This document shows positions 19,548-28,960 of a stretch of DNA of 64,000 bases, in pieces. The stretch comes from Desulfosoma sp. (lineage in GTDB: Bacteria > Desulfobacterota > Syntrophobacteria > Syntrophobacterales > DSM-9756): the NCBI GenBank assembly GCA_037481875.1, contig JBBFKY010000007.1, positions 108,236-172,235 of the forward strand, in the 5' to 3' direction. The notes under the pieces are model-generated. The model was given only the letters and a program-made list of their open reading frames with translations, was not told the DNA's origin and ran no database searches. Positions within the stretch are counted from its first letter, which is position 1; every line of letters begins with the position of its first letter. The position numbers were made by a program, and so were the translations under genes.

Positions 19548-20432
19548 ATGGCCGATGAGATCTGGACCATTCTCAAGGTGCTTCAATGGACCACGGACTA
19601 TTTCCGCCGTAAAGGTTTGGAACAGCCCCGTTCCGATGCGGAAGTGCTTCTGGCTCACGCCCTGAATCTTCGCCGTGTGGATCTTTATCTGCGTTATGAC
19701 CAACCCCTTCGTCCTGAAGAACTGGCCCGTTACCGGGCTCTGATTCAACGCCGTGCCGCTCGAGAACCCACGCAGTACATCACAGGGCGCCAAGAATTCT
19801 GGTCCCTTACCTTGGAAGTTTCCCCGGCGGTTCTGATCCCTCGCCCGGAAACGGAACTTCTTGTGGAACTGGCCCTGGAAGCCTTTCCCGACACTCCGCT
19901 TCGCGCTCTGGATATCGGTACGGGATCGGGAGCCATCGCTATCGCTTTGGCTACGGAACGACCTCAGTGGCATGTTCTGGCCGGTGACGTTTCCCACGAA
20001 GCGCTGCAGTTGGCACGGCGAAACGCACAGCGCCACGGGGTTGATGGGCGTATTCATTTCTTTCGGGGCGATCTCACGGCACCACTTCGGCCGTCCCCGC
20101 CGGCCTTTCACGTCATCTGTGCCAACCCTCCCTACATCGGGGATGCGGAGTGGTCCGAGCTGGCTCCGGAAATCACTGGTTTTGAACCACGTCAGGCTCT
20201 TTTGGGAGGTGGTCCCGACGGCACGCTTCTTCCAGCACGTCTTCTTCGCGAAGCCATCCCGCTCCTTTGTCCCAAAGGAGTTCTGCTCATGGAAATCGCT
20301 CCCTCCCAGGCCCAAAAACTCCAGCATTTAGCGCATTCCTTGGGATCGAACACCCAGGTTTCCATCCACAAGGACTACGGAGGCAAACTGAGAGTCCTCA
20401 GAATCGTGAAGTCGCAAAATCGTCAATCGTGA
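19548..20432 (+). CDS. prmC: Release factor glutamine N5-methyltransferase
   Basis: 294 residues (HemK family). It methylates the GGQ glutamine of release factors using S-adenosylmethionine. An N-terminal helical substrate domain is followed by a Rossmann methyltransferase domain with the SAM loop LDIGTGSGAIAIALA and the catalytic N-P-P-Y at 193-196. It lies directly downstream of prfA, its substrate gene. The last eight residues (V-K-S-Q-N-R-Q-S) and the TGA stop are encoded by CGTGAAGT-type repeat units, so the native C-terminus has probably been replaced by read-in to the repeat. Confidence 0.95.
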   Translation: MADEIWTILKVLQWTTDYFRRKGLEQPRSDAEVLLAHALNLRRVDLYLRYDQPLRPEELARYRALIQRRAAREPTQYITGRQEFWSLTLEVSPAVLIPRPETELLVELALEAFPDTPLRALDIGTGSGAIAIALATERPQWHVLAGDVSHEALQLARRNAQRHGVDGRIHFFRGDLTAPLRPSPPAFHVICANPPYIGDAEWSELAPEITGFEPRQALLGGGPDGTLLPARLLREAIPLLCPKGVLLMEIAPSQAQKLQHLAHSLGSNTQVSIHKDYGGKLRVLRIVKSQNRQS

Positions 20433-20546
20433 ACTCGTGAGTTGTAAGTCGTGAACTCGTGCATGGCGCATGGGGGTGGTCGTAAGGCATAGCTCCATCC
20501 GATCCACGATTTCCACCCTCCATGTCACGATTGACGACTTCACGTT
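20401..20546. repeat. CGTGAAGT-family array between prmC and murA
   Basis: Forward 7-8 bp units run from 20401 to 20465 (AATCGTGA, AGTCGCAA, AATCGTCA, ATCGTGA, ACTCGTGA and so on); reverse units (CACGATTGACGACTTCACG) lie at 20526-20544, just before the murA ribosome-binding site. The prmC stop codon lies inside the forward part. Confidence 0.8.
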
Positions 20547-20562
20547 CCAAAAAGGGGTTGTT

Positions 20563-21816
20563 ATGGACAAACTGGTCATTGAAGGTGGTGTGCCGCTTGA
20601 AGGGGAAATTTCCATCAGCGGGGCTAAAAACGCGGCCTTGCCGCTCATGGCCGCATCTCTTTTGGCTCCGGGCCGCCATGTCTTTACCAATGTGCCTCGA
20701 CTTCGAGACATTCGCACCATGGAACGTCTTCTGCAACACATGGGGGCTCAGACCGACCATCAGGAAACATTGATCCTTGACACGTCAAACATCACGCGCC
20801 CGGAAGCCCCCTACGAACTGGTGAAGACCATGCGGGCTTCGGTGCTGGTGTTGGGGCCTCTGGCCGCCCGTTACGGGCGGGCTCGAGTGTCCTTGCCCGG
20901 GGGCTGTGCCATTGGAGCTCGACCTATCGACCTGCATCTGCGAGGTCTGCAGGCCATGGGGGCTCAAGTGGAACTGGAAGGCGGCTATGTTCATGTACGG
21001 TGTGATCGACTTCGAGGCACCGACTTCACCTTTGACCAGGTAACAGTCACCGGCACGGAAAACCTCATGATGGCCGCCTGCCTCGCCGACGGTGAAACCG
21101 TTTTGGAAAATGCGGCTCGAGAACCGGAAGTGGTGGATCTGGCGGATTACCTGACGGCCATGGGAGCTCGCATCAGTGGGGTGGGCACAGCCGTCGTGCG
21201 CATTCAAGGAGTGGAATCCTTGCAGGCAGGTTCCCATAAAGTCATTCCGGATCGCATTGAAACAGGCACCTACTTGGTGGCTGCAGGCATTACGGGAGGT
21301 CGTTTGCGCGTGAAACACTGCCGCCCGGATCATGTGGATGCTGTGGTTCGTAAGCTTCGAGATGCCGGAATGACTATCACCGCCGATGGGGAATCCCTCC
21401 TGGCCGAAGCCCCTAAAGGCCCCATTCAAAGCGTCAACGCCACCACATGGCCGTATCCCGGTTTTCCCACGGACATGCAAGCCCAATTTATGGCCCTGAT
21501 GACTTTGGGCCATGCGGTGAGTGTTATCAAGGAACAGATCTTTGAGAATCGGTTTATGCACGTGAGTGAACTAAGAAGATTGGGAGCTGATATCGTGCTG
21601 GACGGCCGAAGTGCCGTAGTGCGGGGCGTCCGCTTTTTGTCCGGAGCTCCGGTGATGGCCACCGATCTTCGAGCTTCGGCATCCCTGGTTCTGGCGGGAT
21701 TAGCTGCACGAGGCCGAACCGATGTGAGCCGCATCTACCATCTGGAACGAGGCTATGAAAATCTTGACGGCAAGCTGCAGGCCGTTGGAGCCCGCATCTG
21801 GAGGGAAAAAGAGTAG
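20563..21816 (+). CDS. murA: UDP-N-acetylglucosamine 1-carboxyvinyltransferase
   Basis: 417 residues. MurA transfers enolpyruvate from PEP to UDP-GlcNAc, the first committed step of peptidoglycan synthesis. The N-terminus MDKLVIEGG with GAKNAALPL is typical, and the active-site cysteine is C115 in [13 protein letters not shown], the fosfomycin-sensitive form. The frame opens upstream at 20470 within a repeat, but the ATG at 20563 has AAAAAGGGG before it. The stop codon TAG is the first TAG of a GTAGGGACGG repeat copy that begins at 21813. Confidence 0.97.
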   Translation: MDKLVIEGGVPLEGEISISGAKNAALPLMAASLLAPGRHVFTNVPRLRDIRTMERLLQHMGAQTDHQETLILDTSNITRPEAPYELVKTMRASVLVLGPLAARYGRARVSLPGGCAIGARPIDLHLRGLQAMGAQVELEGGYVHVRCDRLRGTDFTFDQVTVTGTENLMMAACLADGETVLENAAREPEVVDLADYLTAMGARISGVGTAVVRIQGVESLQAGSHKVIPDRIETGTYLVAAGITGGRLRVKHCRPDHVDAVVRKLRDAGMTITADGESLLAEAPKGPIQSVNATTWPYPGFPTDMQAQFMALMTLGHAVSVIKEQIFENRFMHVSELRRLGADIVLDGRSAVVRGVRFLSGAPVMATDLRASASLVLAGLAARGRTDVSRIYHLERGYENLDGKLQAVGARIWREKE

Positions 21817-21840
21817 GGACGGACCGATGTGTCCGCCCCT
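21813..21840. repeat. GC-rich palindromic intergenic repeat at the murA stop
   Basis: GTAGGGACGGACC-GATG-TGTCCGCCCCT forms an imperfect hairpin. Its TAG is the murA stop codon. Confidence 0.75.
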
Positions 21841-21972
21841 CACCAAGCCGCAAAGGCTCTTATTTTAGCCAACCCTTTTCCCAGGGAACGAAAGCGTCTC
21901 GCCCGCTTTATCGGCGGGTCGCCGCCCCGCCCCACTTCTTCACCCCCACGTGAAACGACGGCGCGAAGCGCC

Positions 21973-22157
21973 GCATCGTGAAGTCGTCCAATCATGGCAT
22001 CGATGCCTTCCACTCACGGTCTACACTTGACGATTTCATCATTTACTGTTCACGATCTATAATGCATCGTTCTCGGTCCATCATTCCCGTTCTCACAACT
22101 TAACGATTCACGATCTCACGACTTCACGATCCACGACTGACGATTTACGACTTCACA
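21973..22157. repeat. CGTGAAGT-family array upstream of comEC
   Basis: The murA-comEC gap (21817-22169) has no gene. A forward unit (CATCGTGAAGTCGTCCAATC) is near 21978; from about 22026 a long run of reverse units follows (ACTTGACG, ATTTCATC, then 22096-22157 ACTTAACG, ATTCACG, ATCTCACG, ACTTCACG, ATCCACG, ACTGACG, ATTTACG, ACTTCAC), ending at the comEC start region. Confidence 0.8.
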
Positions 22158-22169
22158 ATGAGGGCGCCC

Positions 22170-24809
22170 ATGTCTTCACTCAAGATCTTGGGATCTCGGC
22201 CTCTGGTTCCGCTGGCTGTTTCCTTGGCCGTCGGGATCGCCTGCGCCCGCATGCAAAACCTCCATGCTTTGAAGGCGCCTCTTGCCGCATCGGCTCTCTT
22301 GACGGCTCTTGGACTGGTGCTCGCTTTAGGCGCCAAGAGCACCACACGGTTTCATCGTCCCTTGGCCGCCGTGTGCCTATGCCTGGCGGCGGCAAGTCTT
22401 GGATCTTTCCTGTGGGTTCGAGCCGAAAAAAAAGCCGTTCCACCCCCGTCCTTGTCGGCGTTTCTGGATGGAACAGAACGGCGCTATCGCGTCCTCTTGC
22501 AACCTTTTCCTGAAGTTTATCCAGAAAAGACCGTGTTCCCCGTAATTCTTTTAGGCGTATCGGAAGAGACAGCTTCAACCCGCTCGCCAGCCACATTCTC
22601 TGATCATGACAGTCAGCGCTCAGCCTCGGAGCGCCTGGATTCGTACCGACCTCTTTTCCCGGGCACGCCTTCTATCGGGGTTCAAGTGTCCACACGCACA
22701 TTGGTAAGTTCCTGGAAGGCAGGCGATGTGGTGGATATGCCTCTTGTGCTTCGCCCTTTGACCAATTTCGAAAACCCCGGCCGATACGACTACGTGGCGG
22801 AACAGGCACGTCGCGGCATTTTCGCCCGGGCTTCCACAAAAAGTGACATTCTCTGGGTGCGTGCCTTAGACAGCGAAGCCGCTTCCAGCGTGGCAACCGC
22901 CCTTTGGGGTCGGGTGGATGCACTGCGAAACCATCTTCGTAGCCTTCTGGCAAGGAACCTTTCCGGGCCTGAAGGGGCCGTGGCTCAGGCCCTTTTTCTC
23001 GGCTACCGTGGTGCTGTGCCTCGCTCTCTTCAGGATCCCTTTCAAAAAGCGGGCGTCTTGCATCTATTGGCTATTTCAGGCTTGCATGTAGGGCTGGCGG
23101 CCTGGGCCGCCTTTCGTCTGATGCAATTTTGTCTAAGGCTCGTTTGGCCCCGAGTGCTTCTGAGCATCCCCGATGTGCCTCTCGCCTGGTGGGCCGGGTG
23201 CGTCTCTGCCGCTGGTTATGCTCTTCTGGCCGGCTTTGCCGTGCCCACACAAAGAGCCCTTATCATGCTGGCGACTGCGGCCGTGGCTTTGGCGCTGTAT
23301 CGCAGGCCGGATCCTTTGTCGCTTCTAAGTCTCGCCGCTGTGCTGATTCTTTGGGCCGATCCCAACCATCTCTTTCGCCCTTCTTTTCAACTGTCTTTTG
23401 CCGCCGTTGCAGGCTTGGGGCTTCTGTATCCTTCCTGGCATGATCGAGCTCAAAAGATTCCGGCCTTGCTGCCAAAAAAAGTGAAACCCGTGGTACGCCT
23501 TTTTCTGGACGCCTTTTTGGTATCTTTAGCAGCCACTCTCGCCGTGGCACCGCTTACGGCTTACCATTTTTACGGTATCTCTTTAGCCGGGCTTGCCGCC
23601 AACACCATCATCGTTCCTTTTTTGGCTCTGGCCGTGCTGCCTCCGGGCTTGGCCGCCCTCGGCATTGCGGCGCTTCTACCGTCGTCGGCGTCCCTAGCCT
23701 TCGTGCCCATCGGCTGGGCTCTGAAGGCTCTCCTCTGGCTCATCGACACCTTTGCCGCCCTACCTTACGCCTTTGCCCGCGTGGGTCCCATCCCTCTTTC
23801 CGCTGTGATCACCGGCTATGCCGTGCTGATCCTTTGGGCTTTTTCCATCCCTTTTTTAAAAAAACTTTTCGGTGCCACGGCCCTGGCTGCAGCCTGGATT
23901 TTGTTTGCCTTTGTTGGTCCTTGGGCTTTGAAGGCACCTCAAGCACACCCGTTTCAAGTCACGGTCTTGGACGTGGGGCAAGGTTCGGCCACCCTGGTTC
24001 GATGCCCGCCCAACGCCGCCATGCTGGTGGATGGAGGCGGCTTTTATGACGATTCCTTTGACCTGGGCCGCTTTGTGGTGGCACCGGCTCTGTGGTCTCT
24101 AGGGATTCGAAAGCTGGATGTGGTCGTATTGAGCCACGATCACCCAGATCATCGAAACGGGCTGCGCTATGTTCTGGAAAATTTTCCCGTGGGTCGATAT
24201 GTGGAAACGGGTCTCAGTGCTCAGGGACTTACGGGATCCATCCTCACCGCTTCAGCCGCCCGACGCCGCATCCCCGTCACGCACACCCTCATGCAGGACG
24301 ATAGGGACCTTGACGGCATCATGGATCTGGGAAGCTTGGGATCCTGCCGATTAAGGGCTCTGCATCCATCCAGATCGTTCGTTCAGAAAGTCTGGAATGC
24401 CAAAGACCTAAACGAAGTGTCCCTGGTGCTGGCCGTCATCTGTGACGAAGCGGCCGTACTTCTTCCCGGAGACATTGGATCCAGAGCGGAACAATTACTG
24501 GTGGATCGCTGGAACTTCGCACCATACCAGTGGCTTTTGGTCGCTCCTCATCACGGCAGCGCCACATCCACCACGGAAGGGCTTCTAAACGCGCTGGCAC
24601 CGCAAGCTGTGTTCATTTCCTGTGGGTTTTTGAATCCCTTCGGCTTTCCTTCGTCGTCGGTGATGCAGCGGCTACAGGAAAAAGGGCTTCCAGTGCTACG
24701 AACAGACCTGCACGGCGCCCTGCACGCCATCTGGAATGGATCCCGCTGGATCCTCACTTCGACCCTTGCCCGAAGGCCCTTGCTGCACCAACCCCACCGC
24801 TCCCCCTGA
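22170..24809 (+). CDS. comEC: DNA uptake channel protein ComEC/Rec2
   Basis: 879 residues. ComEC forms the inner-membrane channel for single-stranded DNA during natural transformation. Order: N-terminal DUF4131-like segment with hydrophobic helices, central competence domain of many membrane helices (ISGLHVGLAAWAAFRLMQF, RPSFQLSFAAVAGLGLLYP), and a C-terminal metallo-beta-lactamase-like domain with VTVLDVGQGSATLVRC and the metal motif LSHDHPDHRNGL. I chose the second ATG (22170), which has GAGGG 6 bases upstream, over the ATG at 22158. No other competence gene is nearby. A CGTGAAGT array directly precedes it. Confidence 0.93.
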   Translation: MSSLKILGSRPLVPLAVSLAVGIACARMQNLHALKAPLAASALLTALGLVLALGAKSTTRFHRPLAAVCLCLAAASLGSFLWVRAEKKAVPPPSLSAFLDGTERRYRVLLQPFPEVYPEKTVFPVILLGVSEETASTRSPATFSDHDSQRSASERLDSYRPLFPGTPSIGVQVSTRTLVSSWKAGDVVDMPLVLRPLTNFENPGRYDYVAEQARRGIFARASTKSDILWVRALDSEAASSVATALWGRVDALRNHLRSLLARNLSGPEGAVAQALFLGYRGAVPRSLQDPFQKAGVLHLLAISGLHVGLAAWAAFRLMQFCLRLVWPRVLLSIPDVPLAWWAGCVSAAGYALLAGFAVPTQRALIMLATAAVALALYRRPDPLSLLSLAAVLILWADPNHLFRPSFQLSFAAVAGLGLLYPSWHDRAQKIPALLPKKVKPVVRLFLDAFLVSLAATLAVAPLTAYHFYGISLAGLAANTIIVPFLALAVLPPGLAALGIAALLPSSASLAFVPIGWALKALLWLIDTFAALPYAFARVGPIPLSAVITGYAVLILWAFSIPFLKKLFGATALAAAWILFAFVGPWALKAPQAHPFQVTVLDVGQGSATLVRCPPNAAMLVDGGGFYDDSFDLGRFVVAPALWSLGIRKLDVVVLSHDHPDHRNGLRYVLENFPVGRYVETGLSAQGLTGSILTASAARRRIPVTHTLMQDDRDLDGIMDLGSLGSCRLRALHPSRSFVQKVWNAKDLNEVSLVLAVICDEAAVLLPGDIGSRAEQLLVDRWNFAPYQWLLVAPHHGSATSTTEGLLNALAPQAVFISCGFLNPFGFPSSSVMQRLQEKGLPVLRTDLHGALHAIWNGSRWILTSTLARRPLLHQPHRSP

Positions 24810-24873
24810 TTTCAGCATCTGCACGATCTGGTGCGAGAACTCGTCGTACCAAGGTCTGTAAGGCCCTTTGAAG

Positions 24874-25505
24874 GTAGGGGCAAGGCAGCGCCTCGCCCCT
24901 ACAAAGCTGGAACCGTGCTGTTTTCCGGGAGTGCGGGTCTGCAGCCCGCCATATGTGCAGCCGGAACGCCCGAGATTCCAGGGATAACTTCGTTCTCAGA
25001 GACGCTCGTAGGCCATGTTAAAACCAGAACCCAATCCCACCCCACCGACGCATCGAGGCAGACCACCAAGGCGGACACGTCGGTCCGTCCCTAATTTGGT
25101 GCCATTCCTGGGGGGATACGTCGATAGGCTCCTACAAATGGCGTCTTTCCGGGGTGGACACATCGGTCCGGCCCGACAAACAGGGCCCTGACGGGCCGAT
25201 ATTTGGTTCGATCCCGCCCAATCAGCCTTCGAGGAATACAAACCTTTTCGCCATAACCACCTGTAGGGGCGCACCGACGTGTCCGCCCCATCCAACCCAC
25301 CCCGACGGCATGGCAAACTCCATGGTCATCTCGACAACCCCAGCTTTGGCGTCATCCCGCCATGTCGTTCCAATCACCCCATTTGCGAGCGGCCCTCCGG
25401 AGCGGATACATCAGTCCGTCCAAGCAAAGACGCCGCTGGTGGGCAAACGCTACGGTCCGCCGCTACATGAGCCCGTTCCCGGTCGCTCCATCGGTCCGCC
25501 CCTAG
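24874..25505. repeat. Cluster of at least eight GC-rich palindromic repeats
   Basis: Copies at about 24874-24902 (GTAGGGGC...GCCCCTAC), 25070-25093, 25149-25177, 25263-25290 (GTAGGGGCGCACCGACGTGT plus CCGCCCC), 25399-25421, 25451-25467 and 25488-25505, with a weaker one near 25111-25135. Orientation alternates. The consensus resembles GTAGGGGCGGACCGATGTGT followed by CCGCCCCTAC. Confidence 0.8.
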
Positions 25506-25780
25506 GAAGGTGGCGTTCCTTTGAGGGCACCTGGGTCAACCCTGGCAATAAGGTGCCTAAAACCCCTACCCATAGATCACCTTTTTGCACACTCATGTGC
25601 AACCCTCTTCCTCAATCCTGATCCTTCCGCTTTTCTTTTCTTCTAAAAGCCGTGCGCCCCAGCCTTTTTCCCACTCGACCCCTTGTTCCATACCAAAACA
25701 AAAAAACAATCATCTCGACGTGTTATAGACCAACCTCCCCTTCACATCCGTCCATCTACTCCCTCTCCTTTAGCTTGGCC

Positions 25781-25800
25781 GTATGCAATTTTTTGCATAC
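25781..25800. promoter_or_regulatory. Perfect 8-bp-arm inverted repeat upstream of the receiver gene
   Basis: GTATGCAATTTTTTGCATAC: arms GTATGCAA and TTGCATAC with a TTTT centre, ending 17 bp before the -35 box of the receiver-gene promoter. It could be a binding site for a dimeric regulator, for example autoregulation; it is not followed by a T-run, so a terminator is unlikely. Confidence 0.55.
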
Positions 25801-25817
25801 TCCTGGATGCTTTTCCG

Positions 25818-25847
25818 TTGACACGCATCGGCCGGTGCCTGTAAAGT
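25818..25847 (+). promoter_or_regulatory. Sigma-70-like promoter for the receiver gene
   Basis: Perfect TTGACA (25818-25823), 18-bp spacer, TAAAGT (25842-25847), about 100 bp before the start codon. The -10 box is a moderate match. Confidence 0.5.
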
Positions 25848-25949
25848 CCCGTTTAAATCATGGCTGCACCGGTCCAATGTGGACCGATCGGCGATCGAAT
25901 TCGTGGTCAACCACGGCGCAACCCCTTTCATGGAGGGGACCATCCGCTC

Positions 25950-26309
25950 ATGGCGAAAATCTTGGTGATTGAAGACGACGACGGGTTGAGGGAACTGCTC
26001 GGCGCGTTCCTGCAGGAAGTGGGGCATGACGTGGTGCTCGCTTCCGACGGCCTGGAAGGTATGGAATGCATGGACCGGGAACCCTTTGACCTGATCATCG
26101 TCGACGTGATGCTTCCTTATGTGAGCGGGATCGGCCTGGTCAAGCTGAGTAAAGAACGTTCTCCGGAAGTGCCTGTGGTATGCATCACCGGCTACGGAAA
26201 TTCCCCGGAAAAACTGGCTCAACAGGAGCATGCCGATCGGGTGCTTTCCAAACCTTTTGACTTGAAAGATTTGGCTGCAGCCGTGGAAACCCTGCTGGAA
26301 CGTGGCTGA
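25950..26309 (+). CDS. Stand-alone response-regulator receiver protein
   Basis: 119 residues, a single CheY-like receiver. It has the acidic pocket E-D-D near residues 8-11, the phosphoacceptor D52 in LIIVDVMLPY, a threonine in VVCITGYG and the conserved lysine in SKPF. There is no output domain. GGAGGGG precedes the ATG at 25950; the upstream frame to 25860 lacks support. The sigma-54 activator lacking a receiver starts 87 bp downstream, so the two look like a response regulator split into separate proteins. The partner kinase is not in the window. Confidence 0.9.
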   Translation: MAKILVIEDDDGLRELLGAFLQEVGHDVVLASDGLEGMECMDREPFDLIIVDVMLPYVSGIGLVKLSKERSPEVPVVCITGYGNSPEKLAQQEHADRVLSKPFDLKDLAAAVETLLERG

Positions 26310-26396
26310 AAATCAGCCCCGCATGTGTGATCTGTTCCGGCAAAATGGGGGCAAGAAGCTGACTCTCACCCGTCAAAGAGAGGACACATTCGGGCC

Positions 26397-27428
26397 GTGA
26401 CGGAACCGCAGATCATCGGAATCAGCCCGTCCATCGAAAAAATACGGCAGCTGGTACGTCGGGTGGCGGACGTCAACCTGACGGTGCTCATCACCGGGGA
26501 AAGCGGCGTCGGTAAAGAACTGGTCGCCCGCGCGCTGCATTATCATTCGCGCAGGCGCGAACAGCCTTTTCTCAAAGTCAACTGTGCGGCTTTGCCCGGC
26601 GAACTGATGGAATCGGAACTTTTCGGCTACGAAAAGGGGGCTTTTACGGGGGCGGATCGCCTCAAGAAAGGCAAGTTTGAGGCGGCGGGGGAAGGAACGA
26701 TTTTTTTGGATGAAATCGGGGAAATCCCTTTACCCATGCAGTCGAAACTCCTGCAGGTGCTTCAGGACATGAAATTTCCCCGTATCGGGGGAAACCAGGA
26801 AATCCACACCAGAGCCAGGGTCATCACGGCGACGAACATCAATCTGGAAACGGAGGTTCAGCGGGGCCGTTTTCGAGAAGATCTTTATTTTCGTATCAAC
26901 ACCATCAGCATTCCGGTGCCGCCTTTAAGAGAACGCAAGGAAGACCTGGAACCACTGATCCACTTCTTTACGAAGGTTTTCAAAAAGGAACACGGCCTTG
27001 AACCCTACCCCGTTTCCGACCGTCTCATGAAACTTTTTCGAGCCTATCACTGGCCGGGAAACGTCAGGGAGCTGGAAAACTATCTCAAAAGGCTTTACGT
27101 GCTGCGCAATGAGGCTGAAATCGAAAACGAGATTCAGCGATCCTTGGAAGAGCCTATCCCTGGAGACACCAAGGGTAACGGCCCGCGTCCTCCGGAAGAC
27201 GCCATCGTCCTTAAGGCCACCCAAGAGATTCGGGCCATCATCGAAAGAGGCCAAAGTTTTCCTTCCTTGAAGGAAATTCGGGATCGAGCCGTCGAACGGG
27301 TGGAAAGGGCCATTTTGGAATACGTCCTTCGAGAAGTGAACTGGAACCGACGCGAAGCCGCCAAAATCCTCAAAATCAGCTACCGAACCCTCCTTTACAA
27401 ACTCAAGGAAATGGACCTTCGCCCCTAA
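26397..27428 (+). CDS. Sigma-54-dependent transcriptional activator without a receiver domain
   Basis: 343 residues. It starts directly with the AAA+ central domain: Walker A GESGVGKE (K40), the sigma-54 contact loop GAFTGA at 81-86, Walker B in TIFLDEIGEI, then R-finger region, and ends with a Fis-type helix-turn-helix (NRREAAKILKISYRTLLYKLKEMDL). It would remodel RNA polymerase-sigma-54 at -24/-12 promoters. The GTG at 26397 is the likely start although the nearest AGAGAGGA is about 14 bases upstream. XrtA polysaccharide systems often carry a sigma-54 response regulator (PrsR); this receiver-less version next to a lone receiver may be that regulator in split form (inference). Confidence 0.9.
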   Translation: MTEPQIIGISPSIEKIRQLVRRVADVNLTVLITGESGVGKELVARALHYHSRRREQPFLKVNCAALPGELMESELFGYEKGAFTGADRLKKGKFEAAGEGTIFLDEIGEIPLPMQSKLLQVLQDMKFPRIGGNQEIHTRARVITATNINLETEVQRGRFREDLYFRINTISIPVPPLRERKEDLEPLIHFFTKVFKKEHGLEPYPVSDRLMKLFRAYHWPGNVRELENYLKRLYVLRNEAEIENEIQRSLEEPIPGDTKGNGPRPPEDAIVLKATQEIRAIIERGQSFPSLKEIRDRAVERVERAILEYVLREVNWNRREAAKILKISYRTLLYKLKEMDLRP

Positions 27429-27461
27429 GAAAGAAACTCTCTCTTCGGCCATCGCGGTCTT

Positions 27462-28709
27462 TCATCCATCCGATGTGCCGAAGGGTCGGTAAAGAGGGTC
27501 CCCGACAAGGATCATGCGCCACGACACGTTGGGAAGCGAAAGAAAAACGGCTTCCGCCAGGCTGTAGCGCCCATCCGTCAGAAAGTGAAAGAAAAGGTGT
27601 GGAACGGGAAAAGCCTGCACATAGGGTTCTTCCACAGGTCCCACGACCGCGGCCACCCCTTCTTCCAGCATGCGCTTACACCACACCTGGCTGGATCCGG
27701 CTCGAAGCGTCGAGCATTCACTGCTGGCTATGTGGTAACCCACGGCGCCCCGTACCCAGGAAAAAGCCGGCACATAACGCCCCAGGCTGTACCAGCCGCA
27801 ATAGAGCGCCGCTTGCGGGGCTTGCCCCGGCTGAAAAAGTTCTTGACGATCATCCACCACGACGCGAAGTCGCCCACGCTTATGGACGACTTCCGCCGCC
27901 AAATGAATGGACGCGTCGTAAAACCCATAGCCTCCGTCCAGCTTTTGCATTTTTTCAGCTTGCGGTCTTGGCCAACGGGCATCGAAATAAGCCGTTCCTG
28001 AAAGGCCCCTTTCTTCGGCAGCCATGGCATCATCTACCAGCCGTTTCACAATGTCGGCACTGGGCCCATCCAAACGGGCAACCATAAAAACCGTCTTGGG
28101 AAAACCGATCTTTGAACGGTCTCGAAAACCCACAAACATGGGGTTGGGAATCCAGCCTTCCAGGGGATACTCGGGTTCCAAAACGAGGGTTAATTCCGAA
28201 TCCACCGCGGCGCTTTGGTTTTCCTTGGAAAGCTTCCTGATCGATTCCTGTCGCGACTCCATTTCTTTTCGAATGCGAGCAGCCTCAGGGGAATCCTTAT
28301 CCACGTGGGCCAAGGTCTCTTTGAGACTCTTCAGTTCCTTTTCAAGGCTTGCCTTGCGGGTCTTCTCCTCGTCGCTAAATCCCGGGGGTGCCACACGAAG
28401 GGGAATTCCACGGACGGTCAGGAGACAGCGCACACTTCCACCCCGTTGCCGATGCTCCTGCACCGCGCGCCGAACAGGTGCGGCGATGCGTCGATCATAA
28501 TCATCTCGGGAACAGGTTTCCTGATCCGTTACCCAAAGCAAAACCAGGTTTTCCTCGGGAATCCCCCGTCTGTTCATGTAATAGCGAGCAAGCCCCACGC
28601 TTTCCGACGCATTGCGATTAGCGATCACCAGGACCTCGCGCGATTCCAGCGCCCAAAGCGCCTGCGTACACATTGTTATCCAAACGCTTAACGCAATAAG
28701 GACTTTCAT
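27462..28709 (-). CDS. TIGR03790-like secreted protein
   Basis: 415 residues with an N-terminal signal peptide (MKVLIALSVWITMCTQALWA). The mature N-terminus EVLVIANRNASESVGLARYYMNRRGIPEENLV matches the start of the TIGR03790 family, whose function is not known to me. Residues ~120-170 are a charged helical insertion predicted to form a coiled coil. The rest is an alpha/beta domain ending in the conserved WRMILVGDPLYRPF. It is convergent with the sigma-54 activator (33 bp between ends) and divergent from the Fn3 protein, at the left edge of the polysaccharide region. A hydrolase-like role outside the membrane is possible but unproven. Confidence 0.72.
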   Translation of the reverse strand: MKVLIALSVWITMCTQALWALESREVLVIANRNASESVGLARYYMNRRGIPEENLVLLWVTDQETCSRDDYDRRIAAPVRRAVQEHRQRGGSVRCLLTVRGIPLRVAPPGFSDEEKTRKASLEKELKSLKETLAHVDKDSPEAARIRKEMESRQESIRKLSKENQSAAVDSELTLVLEPEYPLEGWIPNPMFVGFRDRSKIGFPKTVFMVARLDGPSADIVKRLVDDAMAAEERGLSGTAYFDARWPRPQAEKMQKLDGGYGFYDASIHLAAEVVHKRGRLRVVVDDRQELFQPGQAPQAALYCGWYSLGRYVPAFSWVRGAVGYHIASSECSTLRAGSSQVWCKRMLEEGVAAVVGPVEEPYVQAFPVPHLFFHFLTDGRYSLAEAVFLSLPNVSWRMILVGDPLYRPFGTSDG

Positions 28710-28960
28710 TTCACCACCCGCATGGATTCAACCGTGAAAAGGCTCGAATGTGAGCTGACATTTTACGATCGCCCCGCTCGTTAAAAGCGCGATCCAAAAA
28801 CGACACGGGGACATCCGCTTTTTGACTCAAGACTTTTGATTGCGAATCCGATAAAAAAGATGAACAGTAGGGATCGTATCGTTAGGCGGCTTTATGCCCA
28901 TTTGACAAAGAACCACGGCTTAGCCTTTTTCGAAGCAAACTGATGCGACAAGGAGATATT

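Larger units (their letters stand above)
24810..25949. other. 1.1 kb gene-free stretch rich in palindromic repeats
   Basis: No reading frame here looks like a protein. The left two thirds (24874-25505) hold a dense cluster of GC-rich GTAGGGGCGG-type repeats. The right part holds a 20-bp hairpin (25781-25800) and a promoter (25818-25847) leading to the receiver gene. Confidence 0.7.

Noticed and set aside
18858-20327. 489-residue minus-strand frame over prfA and prmC
   Set aside because: Both plus-strand genes are unmistakable; the antisense product resembles nothing.
25200-25225. tRNA T-arm-like string GGTTCGATCC
   Set aside because: Flanking bases do not pair and no acceptor or anticodon arm is found.
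24874-25505. Small protein genes in the comEC-receiver gap
   Set aside because: The frames are repeat translations without conserved content or ribosome-binding sites.
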